The position numbers were made by a program, and so were the translations under genes. DNA of 64,000 nt from Burkholderia sp. NRF60-BP8 (lineage in GTDB: Bacteria; Pseudomonadota; Gammaproteobacteria; Burkholderiales; Burkholderiaceae): NCBI RefSeq assembly GCF_001522585.2, contig NZ_CP013372.1, forward strand, positions 682,001-746,000, written 5' to 3'. The stretch's first letter is position 1, and every line of letters begins with the position of its first letter. The notes under the pieces were generated by a model. That model had not been told where the DNA came from and ran no database searches. It saw only the letters and a list, made by a program, of their open reading frames with translations. Of the stretch, positions 37,458 to 46,167 are shown piece after piece.

Positions 37458-38348
37458 ATGGAATTGCGTCAGCTCCGGTACTTCATCGCCGTCGCCGAGG
37501 AAATGAACATCACGCGGGCCGCGGAGCGGCTGCACATGACGCAGCCGCCGCTGAGCCGCCAGCTCCAGGCGATCGAGGACGAGATCGGGTTGCCGCTGTT
37601 CGAGCGCGGCGCGCGGCCGCTGAAACTGACCGATGCCGGGCGCGTGTTCTATGCCCAGGCGAAACGTCTGGTCGATCAGGCCGACGAGCTCGGCCCGCTG
37701 ACGCGGCGGCTCGCGCAACTGTCGGAGCGGATCGTGATCGGCTTCGTGCCGTCGACGCTGTACGGCGCGCTGCCGGACGTGATTCGCGCGTTTCGCGAGG
37801 CGCAGCCGGACGTCGAGCTGTCGCTGATCGAAATGTTCACGCTCGAACAGCTGGGCGCGCTGAAGGGCGGGCGGATCGACGTGGGGTTCGGCCGTCTGCG
37901 CTTCGACGACGACCAGCTGGTGCGCGAGGCGCTGATCGAGGAGAAGCTGATCGCGGCGCTGCCGGTCGGGCATCGGCTCGCCGATCCGGCCCGGCCGCTG
38001 ACGCTCGCGGATCTCGCGAGCGAGACGATGATCGTCTATCCGAGCACGCCGCGGCCGAGCTTCGCCGATCAGCAGCTGTCGGCGCTGCGCGACGGGGCGG
38101 TCGTGCCGGCGGCCGTGCACGAGGTGCGCGAACTGCAGACGGCGCTCGGGCTCGTCGCCGCGCAGGTGGGCGTGTCGCTGGTGCCGGAGAGCGTGGAGGG
38201 CGTGCGCGTGAAGGGCGTCGTCTATCGGCGGCTGCCGGAGCCGGGCGCGACGTCGCCGATCATCATGAGCCGCCGGCTGCACGGCGAAAGCGCGGCGACG
38301 GCGGCGTTCTGCGCGATTGCCCGGGAGATGATCGTGCCGGCCGCATAG
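37458..38348 (+). CDS. catR: LysR-family activator of the catechol genes
   Basis: A 296-residue regulator from ATG 37458 (ribosome site gagg). The N-terminus MELRQLRYFIAVAEEMNITR and HTH ITRAAERLHMTQPPLSRQLQ are those of CatR/BenM proteins. The effector domain has IVIGFVPSTLYGALPDVIR and a closing GVSLVPESVEGV. It is divergent from catB with 91 bases between starts, where its binding site should lie; cis,cis-muconate is the usual inducer of this group. Confidence 0.9.
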   Translation: MELRQLRYFIAVAEEMNITRAAERLHMTQPPLSRQLQAIEDEIGLPLFERGARPLKLTDAGRVFYAQAKRLVDQADELGPLTRRLAQLSERIVIGFVPSTLYGALPDVIRAFREAQPDVELSLIEMFTLEQLGALKGGRIDVGFGRLRFDDDQLVREALIEEKLIAALPVGHRLADPARPLTLADLASETMIVYPSTPRPSFADQQLSALRDGAVVPAAVHEVRELQTALGLVAAQVGVSLVPESVEGVRVKGVVYRRLPEPGATSPIIMSRRLHGESAATAAFCAIAREMIVPAA

Positions 38349-38497
38349 CGAAGCCGCTCGCCTCTCGACTGCAACTAACGGTCAGGCCCGGCGGAGCCGG
38401 CGGACGCAGTGCGAGGTCCGTTGCGGGGCGATGTCGGTGGGCGTCGGCACGCGGCTGCCGCGGGCGAGCCGGCAGGCAGATCGGAAGGTCGGGCATG

Positions 38498-38596
38498 CCG
38501 GGAAGGTCGGGAAGGTCCGGAAGATCGGGAAGGCCGGGAAGGCCGGGAAGGCCGGGAAGATCGGGCTGGCCGGGCAGGGCAGGCAGATCGGCAAGC
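38498..38596. repeat. Tandem 9-bp repeat (minisatellite-like)
   Basis: About nine to eleven imperfect copies of a 9-mer near CCGGGAAGG / TCGGGAAGG run head to tail between the convergent catR and andR genes; three central copies are identical. All three frames read as low-complexity tripeptides, so it does not look coding. Copy number may vary by replication slippage. Confidence 0.75.
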
Positions 38597-38609
38597 CCGC
38601 GCGTCCGGG

Positions 38610-39569
38610 CTACCGCTTCCCGTCGAGCGTGTCCGACGGCGATTCGCCGAACTTCTCCCGATACGCGATGGCGAACCGGCCGAGGTGCGTAAATCCGCAA
38701 TCGAGCGCGATATCGGCGATCCGCCGGTCGGACGTCGCGCCGCGCAGCAGTTCGCGCGCGTGCGCGAGCCGCGTCGCGCGCAGGTATTGCATCGGGCTCA
38801 TCCCGCGGAATTGCAGGAACGCGTCGCGCAGCGTTCGTTCGGGCACGTTGGCGGCCTGGACGATATCGGCGAGCTGCAGCGGCTGCGCGTAGTGCGCATC
38901 GACGAATTCCTGCGCGCGCCGCACGAAGCCCGGCGCCGGGTCGCGATGCGACGCCTGCAGCGCGGACGGCGGATGACCTTCGATCAGCAGGTCGATCAGC
39001 AGATGCTCGAGCTGCGATGCGACCCGCGGGTTCGCGTTCGCGCGTTCGAGCAGCTCGGGCGACCGCGCGACGAGCATCAGTTGCTGGCGCCACGCGGCGA
39101 GCGCGGCGTCGCTGATGTGCAGCACGGGATCGAGCGTCGCGCGCGGATCGCCGGTCAGCGAACCGACGGTCGCCGCGTCGATGCGCAGCACGAACTGCTC
39201 GCAATCGGCCGACAGCATCGCGTCGAAGCGCTCGCCGGGCGCGCACAACACGCCGGTCTGCCCGTCGACGCCGAGCTGCCGTCCCATCGCGCGCACTTGC
39301 GCGTGGCCGGACAGGCAGAACATCAGCAGGTAGTAGCCGTCGACGGCGTCGACCTGCACGCGCATCGCGTCGCCGAACGCGATCGTGCCGATCCCGAGGC
39401 CGCCCAGCTTGACGAAATCCATGTGCGATGCACCGTGCACGCGGCCGTTCGGCAGCAGCGCGTGCGGCTGCATCACACGCGAGATCCGCTCGCGCGTCTC
39501 GTCGAGATCGCGGGATTCGAACAGCCGGTGCGCACGCAGCGCGAGCGGCTCGAACGACGTTGGGGACAT
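38610..39569 (-). CDS. andR: AraC-family regulator of anthranilate dioxygenase
   Basis: A 319-residue protein. The N-terminal part is an AraC_binding_2 domain ([32 protein letters not shown]). The C-terminal double HTH is [19 protein letters not shown] and [20 protein letters not shown], ending [12 protein letters not shown] as in XylS/BenR-like activators. It is divergent from andAc. An AraC-type gene in this position is known from the B. cepacia DBO1 and cluster, so the name rests on context and family. Confidence 0.85.
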   Translation of the reverse strand: MSPTSFEPLALRAHRLFESRDLDETRERISRVMQPHALLPNGRVHGASHMDFVKLGGLGIGTIAFGDAMRVQVDAVDGYYLLMFCLSGHAQVRAMGRQLGVDGQTGVLCAPGERFDAMLSADCEQFVLRIDAATVGSLTGDPRATLDPVLHISDAALAAWRQQLMLVARSPELLERANANPRVASQLEHLLIDLLIEGHPPSALQASHRDPAPGFVRRAQEFVDAHYAQPLQLADIVQAANVPERTLRDAFLQFRGMSPMQYLRATRLAHARELLRGATSDRRIADIALDCGFTHLGRFAIAYREKFGESPSDTLDGKR

Positions 39570-39671
39570 GGGCCTCAGCCTTGGTATGGACGACGCGCGC
39601 TTCGATCCGACGAATGGGCCGCGCTCGTGCGCCGGGTCGCGTGTGCCGTCATGCTAGCGCAGAAATCCGCC

Positions 39672-39706
39672 GAAAGTGGATATTGCGCCGCCGCAATCGC
39701 ACTTTC
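39672..39706. promoter_or_regulatory. Inverted repeat in the andR-andAc intergenic region
   Basis: A two-part dyad: GAAAGTG-GAT-ATTGCG, a four-base centre, then CGCAAT-CG-CACTTTC. All 13 matched positions are exact and only the inner spacing differs by one base. It lies midway between andR and andAc and is a strong candidate for the AndR site. Confidence 0.55.
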
Positions 39707-39782
39707 CGGATAGACGTCGAATATTAGCTTTTCAAAAATCGGCTCCATGCATTCAACGCAACGGATCGACAAGGAGTCCGAC

Positions 39783-41054
39783 ATGGAGCAGACAGAATCG
39801 CCCGTCGTTTTCGCCGCGCGCGGCGACGCGTCCGACGTGACCTTCCCGCACGACGACGGCTCGCGCGTGCCGTACAAGGTGTTCAGCTCGCAGGCGGTCT
39901 ACGAACGCGAGCAGGAACGCATCTTCCGCGGGCCGACGTGGAATTTCGTCGCGCTCGAAGCGGAAATCCCGAACGCCGGCGACTTCAAGAGCACGTTCGT
40001 CGGCGATACGCCGGTGGTCGTCACGCGCACCGAGGACGGCGCGCTGTCCGCGTGGGTGAACCGCTGCGCGCACCGCGGCGCGCAGGTGTGCCGCAAGTCG
40101 CGCGGCAACGCGAGTTCGCACACGTGCGTCTATCACCAGTGGAGCTTCGACAACCAGGGCAACCTGCTCGGCGTGCCGTTCCGGCGCGGCCAGAAGGGCA
40201 TGACCGGGATGCCGGCCGATTTCGATCCGAAACGGCACGGGCTGCGCAAGCTGCGCGTCGACAGCTATCGCGGGCTCGTGTTCGCGACCTTCAGCGACGA
40301 GGTCGCGCCGCTGCCCGAGTATCTCGGCGAGCAGATGCGCCCGTGGATCGACCGGATCTTCCACAAGCCGATCGAGTATCTCGGCTGCACGCGTCAGTAT
40401 TCGAAGTCGAACTGGAAGCTGTACATGGAGAACGTGAAGGATCCGTATCACGCGAGCATGCTGCACCTGTTCCATACGACCTTCAACATCTTCCGCGTCG
40501 GGATGAAGGCGCGCTCGATTCCGGACGCGAACCACGGGCTGCACAGCATCATCACGGTGACGAAGACGGGCGACGATACGTCGGCCGCGTACAAGCAGCA
40601 GAACATCCGTTCGTTCGACGAGGGCTTTCATCTGGAGGACGAATCGATCCTCGATCTCGTGTCGGAATACGACGAGGATTGCACGAACCATATCCAGCCG
40701 ATCTTCCCGCAGCTCGTGATCCAGCAGATCCACAACACGCTGGTCGCGCGCCAGATCCTGCCGAAGGGGCCGGACAACTTCGAGCTGATCTTCCACTTCT
40801 TCGGTTATGCGGACGACACGCCCGAGCTGCGCGCGCTGCGCATCAAGCAGGCGAACCTGGTCGGGCCGGCCGGCTACATCTCGATGGAGGACACGGAAGC
40901 GACCGAACTCGTGCAGCGCGGTACGGTGCGCGACGCCGACGCGACGTCGGTGATCGAGATGTCGCGCGGCAATCCGGACCAGCAGGACACGGTGATCACC
41001 GAAAGCCTGATCCGCAAGTTCTGGGTCGGCTACCAGAAGCTGATGGGCTATTGA
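39783..41054 (+). CDS. andAc: Anthranilate 1,2-dioxygenase, large (alpha) subunit
   Basis: A 423-residue ring-hydroxylating oxygenase subunit. The ATG at 39783 has an aaggag site. The Rieske 2Fe-2S ligands are Cys95/His97 in NRCAHRG and Cys115/His118 in HTCVYHQW. The mononuclear iron site is D220-PYH223-ASMLH228. With AndAd it forms the terminal oxygenase that turns anthranilate into catechol, CO2 and ammonia. The gene order oxygenase large, small, ferredoxin, reductase matches the three-component and system of B. cepacia DBO1. Confidence 0.93.
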   Translation: MEQTESPVVFAARGDASDVTFPHDDGSRVPYKVFSSQAVYEREQERIFRGPTWNFVALEAEIPNAGDFKSTFVGDTPVVVTRTEDGALSAWVNRCAHRGAQVCRKSRGNASSHTCVYHQWSFDNQGNLLGVPFRRGQKGMTGMPADFDPKRHGLRKLRVDSYRGLVFATFSDEVAPLPEYLGEQMRPWIDRIFHKPIEYLGCTRQYSKSNWKLYMENVKDPYHASMLHLFHTTFNIFRVGMKARSIPDANHGLHSIITVTKTGDDTSAAYKQQNIRSFDEGFHLEDESILDLVSEYDEDCTNHIQPIFPQLVIQQIHNTLVARQILPKGPDNFELIFHFFGYADDTPELRALRIKQANLVGPAGYISMEDTEATELVQRGTVRDADATSVIEMSRGNPDQQDTVITESLIRKFWVGYQKLMGY

Positions 41055-41068
41055 GGCGGGAGCGAAAA

Positions 41069-41545
41069 ATGACGGAAGACATGAAGACGTGGTTCGAGAT
41101 TTACATGCTCCAGAACCGCTACATCGGGCATCTCGACAACGACCGGCTCGAACGCTGGCCGGAAATGTTCACCGAGGACTGCACGTACGAAATCGTGCCG
41201 AAGGAAAACGCCGATCTCGGGCTGCCGGTCGGGATCGTGCACTGCACGAACCGGCGGATGCTGCGCGATCGCGTGGTGTCGCTGCGGCACGCGAACATCT
41301 ACGAAGCGCACACGTACCGGCACATGACGTCGGGCCTGACGATCGTCGCCGAACGCGACGGCGAAATCGACACCGAGAGCAACTACGTGGTCGTGCAGAC
41401 CCGCAGCAACGGCGAATCGAACGTGTACCAGGCCGGCAAGTACTACGACACGGTGGTCCGCACGCCCGACGGGTTGCGCTACAAGACCAAGCGCGTGATC
41501 TACGACACGTCGCGCGTGCAGACGCTGCTCGCGACGCCGATCTGA
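41069..41545 (+). CDS. andAd: Anthranilate 1,2-dioxygenase, small (beta) subunit
   Basis: A 158-residue beta subunit with the SnoaL/NTF2-like fold of ring-hydroxylating dioxygenases. Motifs seen: EIYMLQNRYIGHLDNDRLERW, FTEDCTYEIVPKEN, and YRHMTSGLTIV. It has a structural role in the oxygenase hexamer. It starts 14 bases after andAc with a gggagcg ribosome site. Confidence 0.92.
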   Translation: MTEDMKTWFEIYMLQNRYIGHLDNDRLERWPEMFTEDCTYEIVPKENADLGLPVGIVHCTNRRMLRDRVVSLRHANIYEAHTYRHMTSGLTIVAERDGEIDTESNYVVVQTRSNGESNVYQAGKYYDTVVRTPDGLRYKTKRVIYDTSRVQTLLATPI

Positions 41546-41580
41546 CCGATCCGACCGATCTGACGAAGCAAGGAATCGAC

Positions 41581-41907
41581 ATGACCGAAGCAACGCTGGC
41601 CGAGTGGCATCCGCTCGGCGCTTTCGACGAATTCTCCGAAGACGAACCGGCGGCGCGCGTCGCCGGCCAGAAGCCGATCGCCGTGTTCCGGATCGGCGAC
41701 GAACTGTTCGCGATGCACGACCTCTGCACGCACGGGCATGCGCGGCTGTCCGAAGGCTATGTGGAGGATGGCTGCGTCGAATGCCCGCTGCACCAGGGGC
41801 TGATCGACATTCGCACCGGCGCGCCGAAATGCGCGCCGATCACCGAGTCGGTGCGAACCTATCCGATCCGGATCGTCGACGGGCAGGTGGAAGTCAATGT
41901 CGGCTGA
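41581..41907 (+). CDS. andAb: Anthranilate dioxygenase Rieske ferredoxin
   Basis: A 108-residue Rieske-type ferredoxin. Cluster ligands are Cys49/His51 in LCTHGHARL and Cys68/His71 in VECPLHQG. It passes electrons from the reductase AndAa to the oxygenase AndAcAd. The small size and absence of a membrane anchor fit soluble dioxygenase ferredoxins. It overlaps andAa by 11 bases. Confidence 0.93.
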   Translation: MTEATLAEWHPLGAFDEFSEDEPAARVAGQKPIAVFRIGDELFAMHDLCTHGHARLSEGYVEDGCVECPLHQGLIDIRTGAPKCAPITESVRTYPIRIVDGQVEVNVG

Positions 41908-43117
41908 TCCGTTCGTGATCGTCGGCGCCGGCCATGCGGCGCGGCGTACGGCCGAGGCGCTGCGCGAGCGCGACGCCGCGGCGCGCATCGTGATGATCGG
42001 CGCGGAGCGCGAGTTGCCGTACGACCGGCCGGCGCTGTCGAAGGATGCGTTGCTGAGCGACGGCGGCGAGCAGCGTGCGTTCATTCGCGATGCCGCGTGG
42101 TACGACGCGCAGCGCATCGAACTGCGGCTCGGCGCACGCGTCGAAGCGATCGAGCGGGATGCACGGCGCGTGCGGCTCGACGACGGTGCGACGTTGCCGT
42201 ACGCGAAGCTCGTGCTCGCGACGGGCTCGCGCGTGCGGACGTTCGGCGGCCCGGTCGACGAAGGCATCGTGCCGCATTACGTGCGTACCGTGGCGGATGC
42301 GCGCGCGTTGCGTGCGCAACTTGCGCCCGGGCGCCGCGTGGCGGTGCTCGGCGGCGGCTTCATCGGCCTCGAGGTCGCGGCGGCCGCGCGCCAGCTCGGC
42401 TGCGACGTGACGGTGATCGATCCGGCCGCCCGCTTGCTGCAGCGTGCGTTGCCGGAAGCCGTCGGCGCGTATGCACGGCAATTGCATGACGCGCGCGGTG
42501 TGGCTTTCCAGATGGCGACGCTGCCGCGCGCGATCCGCCGCGCGCCGGGCGGCGGCGCCGTCGTCGAGACCGATCGCGGCGACGTGCCGGCCGACGTCGT
42601 CGTGGTCGGCATCGGTGTCGTGCCCAACGTCGAGCTGGCGCAGGCGGCCGGGCTCGACGTCGACAACGGGATACGCGTCGATGCAGGCTGCCGCACGGCC
42701 GATGCCGCGATCTTCGCGGCGGGCGAGGTGACGATGCACTTCAATCCGCTGCTCGGGCGCCACGTGCGGATCGAATCGTGGCAGGTGGCGGAAAACCAGC
42801 CGGCCGTCGCGGCCGCGAACCTGCTCGGCGCCGACGAGCGCTATGCGGAGCTGCCGTGGCTGTGGTCCGATCAGTACGACTGCAACCTGCAGATGCTCGG
42901 GCTGTTCGGCAGCGAACGCACGATCGTCGTGCGCGGCGATCCGGCGAGCGGGTCGTTCACGGTGTTCGGGCTCGGCGACGACGGCAGGATCGTCGCGGTG
43001 GCCGCGGCGAACCTCGGGCGCGACATCGGCGCATCGCGGCGGTTGATCGCGGCAGGCGCGGTGCCCGATCCGGAGAAGCTGGCCGATCCGGCGGTCAATC
43101 TGAAGACGTTCATGTAG
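41897..43117 (+). CDS. andAa: Anthranilate dioxygenase ferredoxin reductase
   Basis: A 406-residue FAD/NADH-dependent reductase. The FAD fold starts FVIVGAGHAARRTAEALRE, the NADH fold is VAVLGGGFIGLEVAAAAR, and the second FAD motif is TADAAIFAAGEV. The C-terminal reductase dimer domain follows (WLWSDQYDCNLQMLG). It delivers NADH electrons to AndAb. It is the last gene of the and operon and is translationally coupled to andAb. Confidence 0.93.
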   Translation: MSADPFVIVGAGHAARRTAEALRERDAAARIVMIGAERELPYDRPALSKDALLSDGGEQRAFIRDAAWYDAQRIELRLGARVEAIERDARRVRLDDGATLPYAKLVLATGSRVRTFGGPVDEGIVPHYVRTVADARALRAQLAPGRRVAVLGGGFIGLEVAAAARQLGCDVTVIDPAARLLQRALPEAVGAYARQLHDARGVAFQMATLPRAIRRAPGGGAVVETDRGDVPADVVVVGIGVVPNVELAQAAGLDVDNGIRVDAGCRTADAAIFAAGEVTMHFNPLLGRHVRIESWQVAENQPAVAAANLLGADERYAELPWLWSDQYDCNLQMLGLFGSERTIVVRGDPASGSFTVFGLGDDGRIVAVAAANLGRDIGASRRLIAAGAVPDPEKLADPAVNLKTFM

Positions 43118-43225
43118 CGGCGGCGCGCGGCACGCGTGCGCCGCGAGTGCCGACGCCGGCGGGCGGGTTTGTCGGTTGCGGCGAAATCGGGGATATTAGC
43201 GGCATCGCCGATTCGCCCGTCCTCC

Positions 43226-44512
43226 ATGACGCCAGACAAAGCCCTCGAACTGAAACGAAGCAAGCGCCGTGCGCTGTGGCTGCTGCTGGCGGCCGTCGCG
43301 GTGTTCGTCGCCACCATCCTGCTGCCGCGCGGCCCGTGGGTCGACGGTTTCAAGGCGGTGGCCGAAGCCGCGATGGTCGGCGCGCTCGCCGACTGGTTCG
43401 CGGTCGTCGCGCTGTTCCGCCGCGTGCCGATCCCGTTCGTGTCGCGCCATACCGAGATCATCCCGAAGAACAAGGACAAGATCGCCGACAACCTCGCGGT
43501 GTTCGTGCGCGAGAAATTCCTCGGGCCCGACGCGCTCGCCGCGCAGATTCGCCAGCACGATCCCGCGCAGAAGCTCGGCGCGTGGCTTGGCGAGCCGGCG
43601 AATACCGACGCGCTCGGCGGCTACGTGACGAAGCTGACGAGCTTCGCGCTCGACATGACCGACGACGCGCGGATCCAGTCGTTCGTCCACGATGCGTTCC
43701 GCGCGGTGATCGACCGGGTCGACCTGTCGCAATCGGCCGGCGCGATCCTCGACACGCTGACGAAGGACGGCCGCCACCAGGCGCTGCTCGACGACGCGAT
43801 CGAACAGGTGGTCGACGTGCTCGACAAGGAAGAGAACCGCGAGGTGATCGCGGGCTTCATCGTCGAATGGCTGAAGACGCAATACCCGAAGGTCGAGAAG
43901 ATCATGCCGACGCAGTGGTTCGGCGAGAACGGCGCGCGGATGCTCGCGAGCGCGGTGAGCCGCGTGCTCGAAGGCGTCGCGGCCGACCCCGAGCACGAGT
44001 TGCGGCAACGCTTCGACCGGACGGTCGTGCGGCTGACCGAGCGGCTGAAGCACGACCCCGCGTTCATCGCGAAGGGCGACGAGATCAAGCGCTATATTCG
44101 CGACGGCGATGCGTTCAACGAGTATGTGCGCGACTTGTGGGACCAGTTGCGCGCGTGGCTGAAGGCCGATCTCGCGCGCCCCGATTCGGCGCTGCACCGG
44201 CAGGCCGCGACGCTCGGCGGCTGGCTCGGCGCGCGGCTCGCCGAGAGCCCGGCGCTGCGTGCGTCGCTGAACGAGCACGTCGAGAAGGCCGTGCACGAGA
44301 TGGCGCCCGATTTCGCCGATTTCCTGATGCGTCACATTCGCGACACGGTGCGCAACTGGGATGCGGGCGAGATGTCGCGGCAGATCGAGCTGAACATCGG
44401 CAAGGATCTCCAATACATCCGCATCAACGGCACGCTGGTCGGCGGGCTGATCGGGCTCGGGTTGTATCTGGTGTCGCTCGCGCCGCGCTGGGCGGCCGGC
44501 TGGCTGCATTGA
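43226..44512 (+). CDS. DUF445 family membrane protein
   Basis: A 428-residue protein. One N-terminal membrane helix (ALWLLLAAVAVFVATILL), a second hydrophobic piece (FKAVAEAAMVGALADWFAVVALF, the DUF445 signature) and a C-terminal helix (GTLVGGLIGLGLYLVSLA) bracket a long alpha-helical, charged middle. The family (YjiN-like) is of unknown function and is predicted to sit in the inner membrane. The start at 43226 gives the usual length. Its 3' end appears to be partly copied 0.95 kb downstream. Confidence 0.88.
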   Translation: MTPDKALELKRSKRRALWLLLAAVAVFVATILLPRGPWVDGFKAVAEAAMVGALADWFAVVALFRRVPIPFVSRHTEIIPKNKDKIADNLAVFVREKFLGPDALAAQIRQHDPAQKLGAWLGEPANTDALGGYVTKLTSFALDMTDDARIQSFVHDAFRAVIDRVDLSQSAGAILDTLTKDGRHQALLDDAIEQVVDVLDKEENREVIAGFIVEWLKTQYPKVEKIMPTQWFGENGARMLASAVSRVLEGVAADPEHELRQRFDRTVVRLTERLKHDPAFIAKGDEIKRYIRDGDAFNEYVRDLWDQLRAWLKADLARPDSALHRQAATLGGWLGARLAESPALRASLNEHVEKAVHEMAPDFADFLMRHIRDTVRNWDAGEMSRQIELNIGKDLQYIRINGTLVGGLIGLGLYLVSLAPRWAAGWLH

Positions 44513-44545
44513 CGCGGCCACGCGAACGAACGGCGGACTGCGTGC

Positions 44546-44848
44546 CTACGCGTGCGTGCGTTCGCGCGGTTCGACCTTGCGGTCGATCTCGTTGCGCGTC
44601 GGAAGCGTCTTGAGATCGTACGTGGCTTGCAGATTCAGCCAGAATTCCGGCGACGTATCGAAGTAGCGCCCGAGCCGATAGGCCGTATCGGCCGTGATTC
44701 CGCGCCGTTCCTTGACGATTTCGTGCAACCGCGTTGCCGGCACGTTCAACGCGAGCGCCAGCGCGTTGACGCTCAATTCCAGCGGAACGAGGAATTCTTC
44801 CCGAAGGATTTCGCCCGGATGAATCGGGCGCATTCCGTTCTTGAGCAT
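44546..44848 (-). CDS. higA: HigA-type antitoxin
   Basis: A 100-residue XRE-family HTH protein. The start MLKNGMRPIHPGEILREEFL and LNVPATRLHEIVKERRGIT are typical of HigA/VapI antitoxins, with LGRYFDTSPEFWLNLQATYD following. It would neutralise the HigB toxin encoded 12 bases upstream and repress their promoter. Confidence 0.92.
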   Translation of the reverse strand: MLKNGMRPIHPGEILREEFLVPLELSVNALALALNVPATRLHEIVKERRGITADTAYRLGRYFDTSPEFWLNLQATYDLKTLPTRNEIDRKVEPRERTHA

Positions 44849-44860
44849 GCGAAGCTCCAG

Positions 44861-45139
44861 TCAGTGATAGTCGACGATCTCGACCTGGACGGGGCCGTCG
44901 TCGCTCCATTCGAAACAAATCCGCCATCGCTCGTTGATGCGGATGCTGTGCTGACCTTCCCGATCGCCCTGCAACGCTTCGAGCCTGTTGCCGGGCGGCG
45001 CCCGCAGATCGCGCAGCTCCTTCGCTGCGGCAATCATTTGCAGTTTCCGGGTGGCAACCGTTTCGATCGCGCGGAAGCGCTTGGGCGTTTCTCCTGCGAA
45101 AAGCAACTGCGTGTCTTTGCATCGGAACGAATTGATCAT
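44861..45139 (-). CDS. higB: HigB-type mRNA interferase toxin
   Basis: A 92-residue RelE-superfamily toxin. It starts MINSFRCKDTQLLFAGE; typical HigB blocks are RKLQMIAAAKELRDLRAPPGN, LQGDREGQHSIRINERWRICF and VQVEIVDYH. It would cut mRNA on the ribosome. The toxin gene precedes the antitoxin gene, the reverse of most type II systems but normal for higBA. Confidence 0.92.
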   Translation of the reverse strand: MINSFRCKDTQLLFAGETPKRFRAIETVATRKLQMIAAAKELRDLRAPPGNRLEALQGDREGQHSIRINERWRICFEWSDDGPVQVEIVDYH

Positions 45140-45149
45140 TACGGTTAGG

Positions 45150-45170
45150 GTATTACGTTTTGCGTAATAC
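45150..45170. promoter_or_regulatory. Operator-like inverted repeat upstream of higBA
   Basis: A perfect 8-bp inverted repeat GTATTACG / CGTAATAC with a 5-base spacer lies 10 bases before the higB start codon. It is AT-rich against the surrounding GC-rich DNA and is the expected place for HigA autorepression. Confidence 0.65.
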
Positions 45171-45374
45171 GTCAATGAGAATGAAATGGCTGCGGCGATG
45201 CGCGCGCCGAAGCGTTGTCGCGTGAGATGAACAACAGGAGACCTACCTGATTGGAAATCAATGGAGGTCGACGCGTGACGACAGGCGTCGCCGATGGGTG
45301 CCCAGCGGTTTCTGTCGTTCCGACGAGTATGGGGGCGTTCGATGCCTTTACGCGTCCGATATGCCATCCGGACG

Positions 45375-45475
45375 ATCGGATGCATCGACGGCACGCAGGC
45401 CGGCGGGCTGATCGGCTCGGGGCGGATCGGATGTCGCTCGCCCCGCGCCGCGCTGGGCGGCCGGGTGGCGGCATC
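45375..45475. repeat. Degenerate copy of the DUF445 gene 3' end
   Basis: About 100 bases resemble 44420-44515, the 3' end of the DUF445 gene: GACGGCACGC...GGCGGGCTGATCGG and CGCGCTGGGCGGCCGG occur in both, in the same order and spacing, with small indels. The higBA pair lies exactly between the two copies. The rest of the 45140-45525 gap holds only the higBA operator. Confidence 0.6.
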
Positions 45476-45525
45476 GAGGCGGGCACGGACGTTGCGCCGG
45501 CGGCGCGATGCCGTGCGCCGCCGGG

Positions 45526-45825
45526 TCAGGCGGCAGCCTTGGCGCCGTGCAATTGCAGGCCGAGCGCCTTGATGACTTTCAGGATCGTGCCGAAGCTCGG
45601 ATTGCCGTCGTGCGACAGCGCCTTGTACAGCCCTTCGCGCGACAGGCCCGCATCGCGCGCGACCTGCGACATGCCGCGTGCGCGGGCGATCACGCCGAGC
45701 GCGTGCGCGATGAAGGCCGGATCGTCGCCGGCTTCCTGCAGGCATGCGTCGAAGTAGTCGGCCATGTCGTCTTCGGTTTTCAGGTGTTCGGCCGAATCCC
45801 ATGGCCGCGTCTTGATCTTGTTCAT
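45526..45825 (-). CDS. Addiction-module antidote protein (second TA pair)
   Basis: A 99-residue antitoxin of the TIGR02684 type. It has an N-terminal toxin-binding part (WDSAEHLKTEDDMADYFDA) and an HTH (MSQVARDAGLSREGLYKALS), then GNPSFGTILKVIKALGLQLH. It lies three bases after the toxin gene and would inhibit it and repress the operon. Confidence 0.9.
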   Translation of the reverse strand: MNKIKTRPWDSAEHLKTEDDMADYFDACLQEAGDDPAFIAHALGVIARARGMSQVARDAGLSREGLYKALSHDGNPSFGTILKVIKALGLQLHGAKAAA

Positions 45826-45828
45826 CGA

Positions 45829-46167
45829 TCACTCCATGTCGAGGTGCGCGAGCATTGCATGCGCGGCGCGTATGTCGGCCTGCTGCGTCGATTTATCGCC
45901 GCCGCAAAGCAGGATGACCCATATCGTCGCGCGCCTGACGGAGTAGACGCGGTAGCCGGGCCCATGGTCGATGCGCATTTCCACGATGGGCGCGCCGGCG
46001 GATTTCCAGTCGCCGGGATTGCCCATCGACAGGCGGTCGATGCGCGCCTGGATGCGGCGCTTGGCGATGCGATCGGGCAGGCCGGCAAACCAGGTGTCGA
46101 AGACGTCGGTGGTCCGGATGCTGAATGCCGGGGAACTGTAAGGCATGAATTGCGATGTGTCAACCAT
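45829..46167 (-). CDS. RelE/ParE-family toxin (second TA pair)
   Basis: A 112-residue toxin of the TIGR02683 (HigB-like, phage-derived Gp49-related) type. Motifs seen: FDTWFAGLPDRIAKRRIQAR, RLSMGNPGDWKSAG and VEMRIDHGPGYRVYSVRR, ending ILLCGGDKSTQQADI. An internal start at residue 8 (MPYSSPAF) would also give a normal-length protein. It is paired with the antidote gene three bases downstream. Confidence 0.88.
   Translation of the reverse strand: MVDTSQFMPYSSPAFSIRTTDVFDTWFAGLPDRIAKRRIQARIDRLSMGNPGDWKSAGAPIVEMRIDHGPGYRVYSVRRATIWVILLCGGDKSTQQADIRAAHAMLAHLDME

Noticed and set aside
35298..38282. A 994-codon open frame on the minus strand through catA, catB and catR
   Set aside because: Only its 3' part is real (catA). 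The rest is the low-stop shadow of catB and catR, with Arg/His-rich translation typical of GC-rich antisense frames.
38431..38892. A 153-codon reading across the 9-bp repeats
   Set aside because: It is Gly/Lys low complexity produced by the tandem repeat and then runs antisense to andR.
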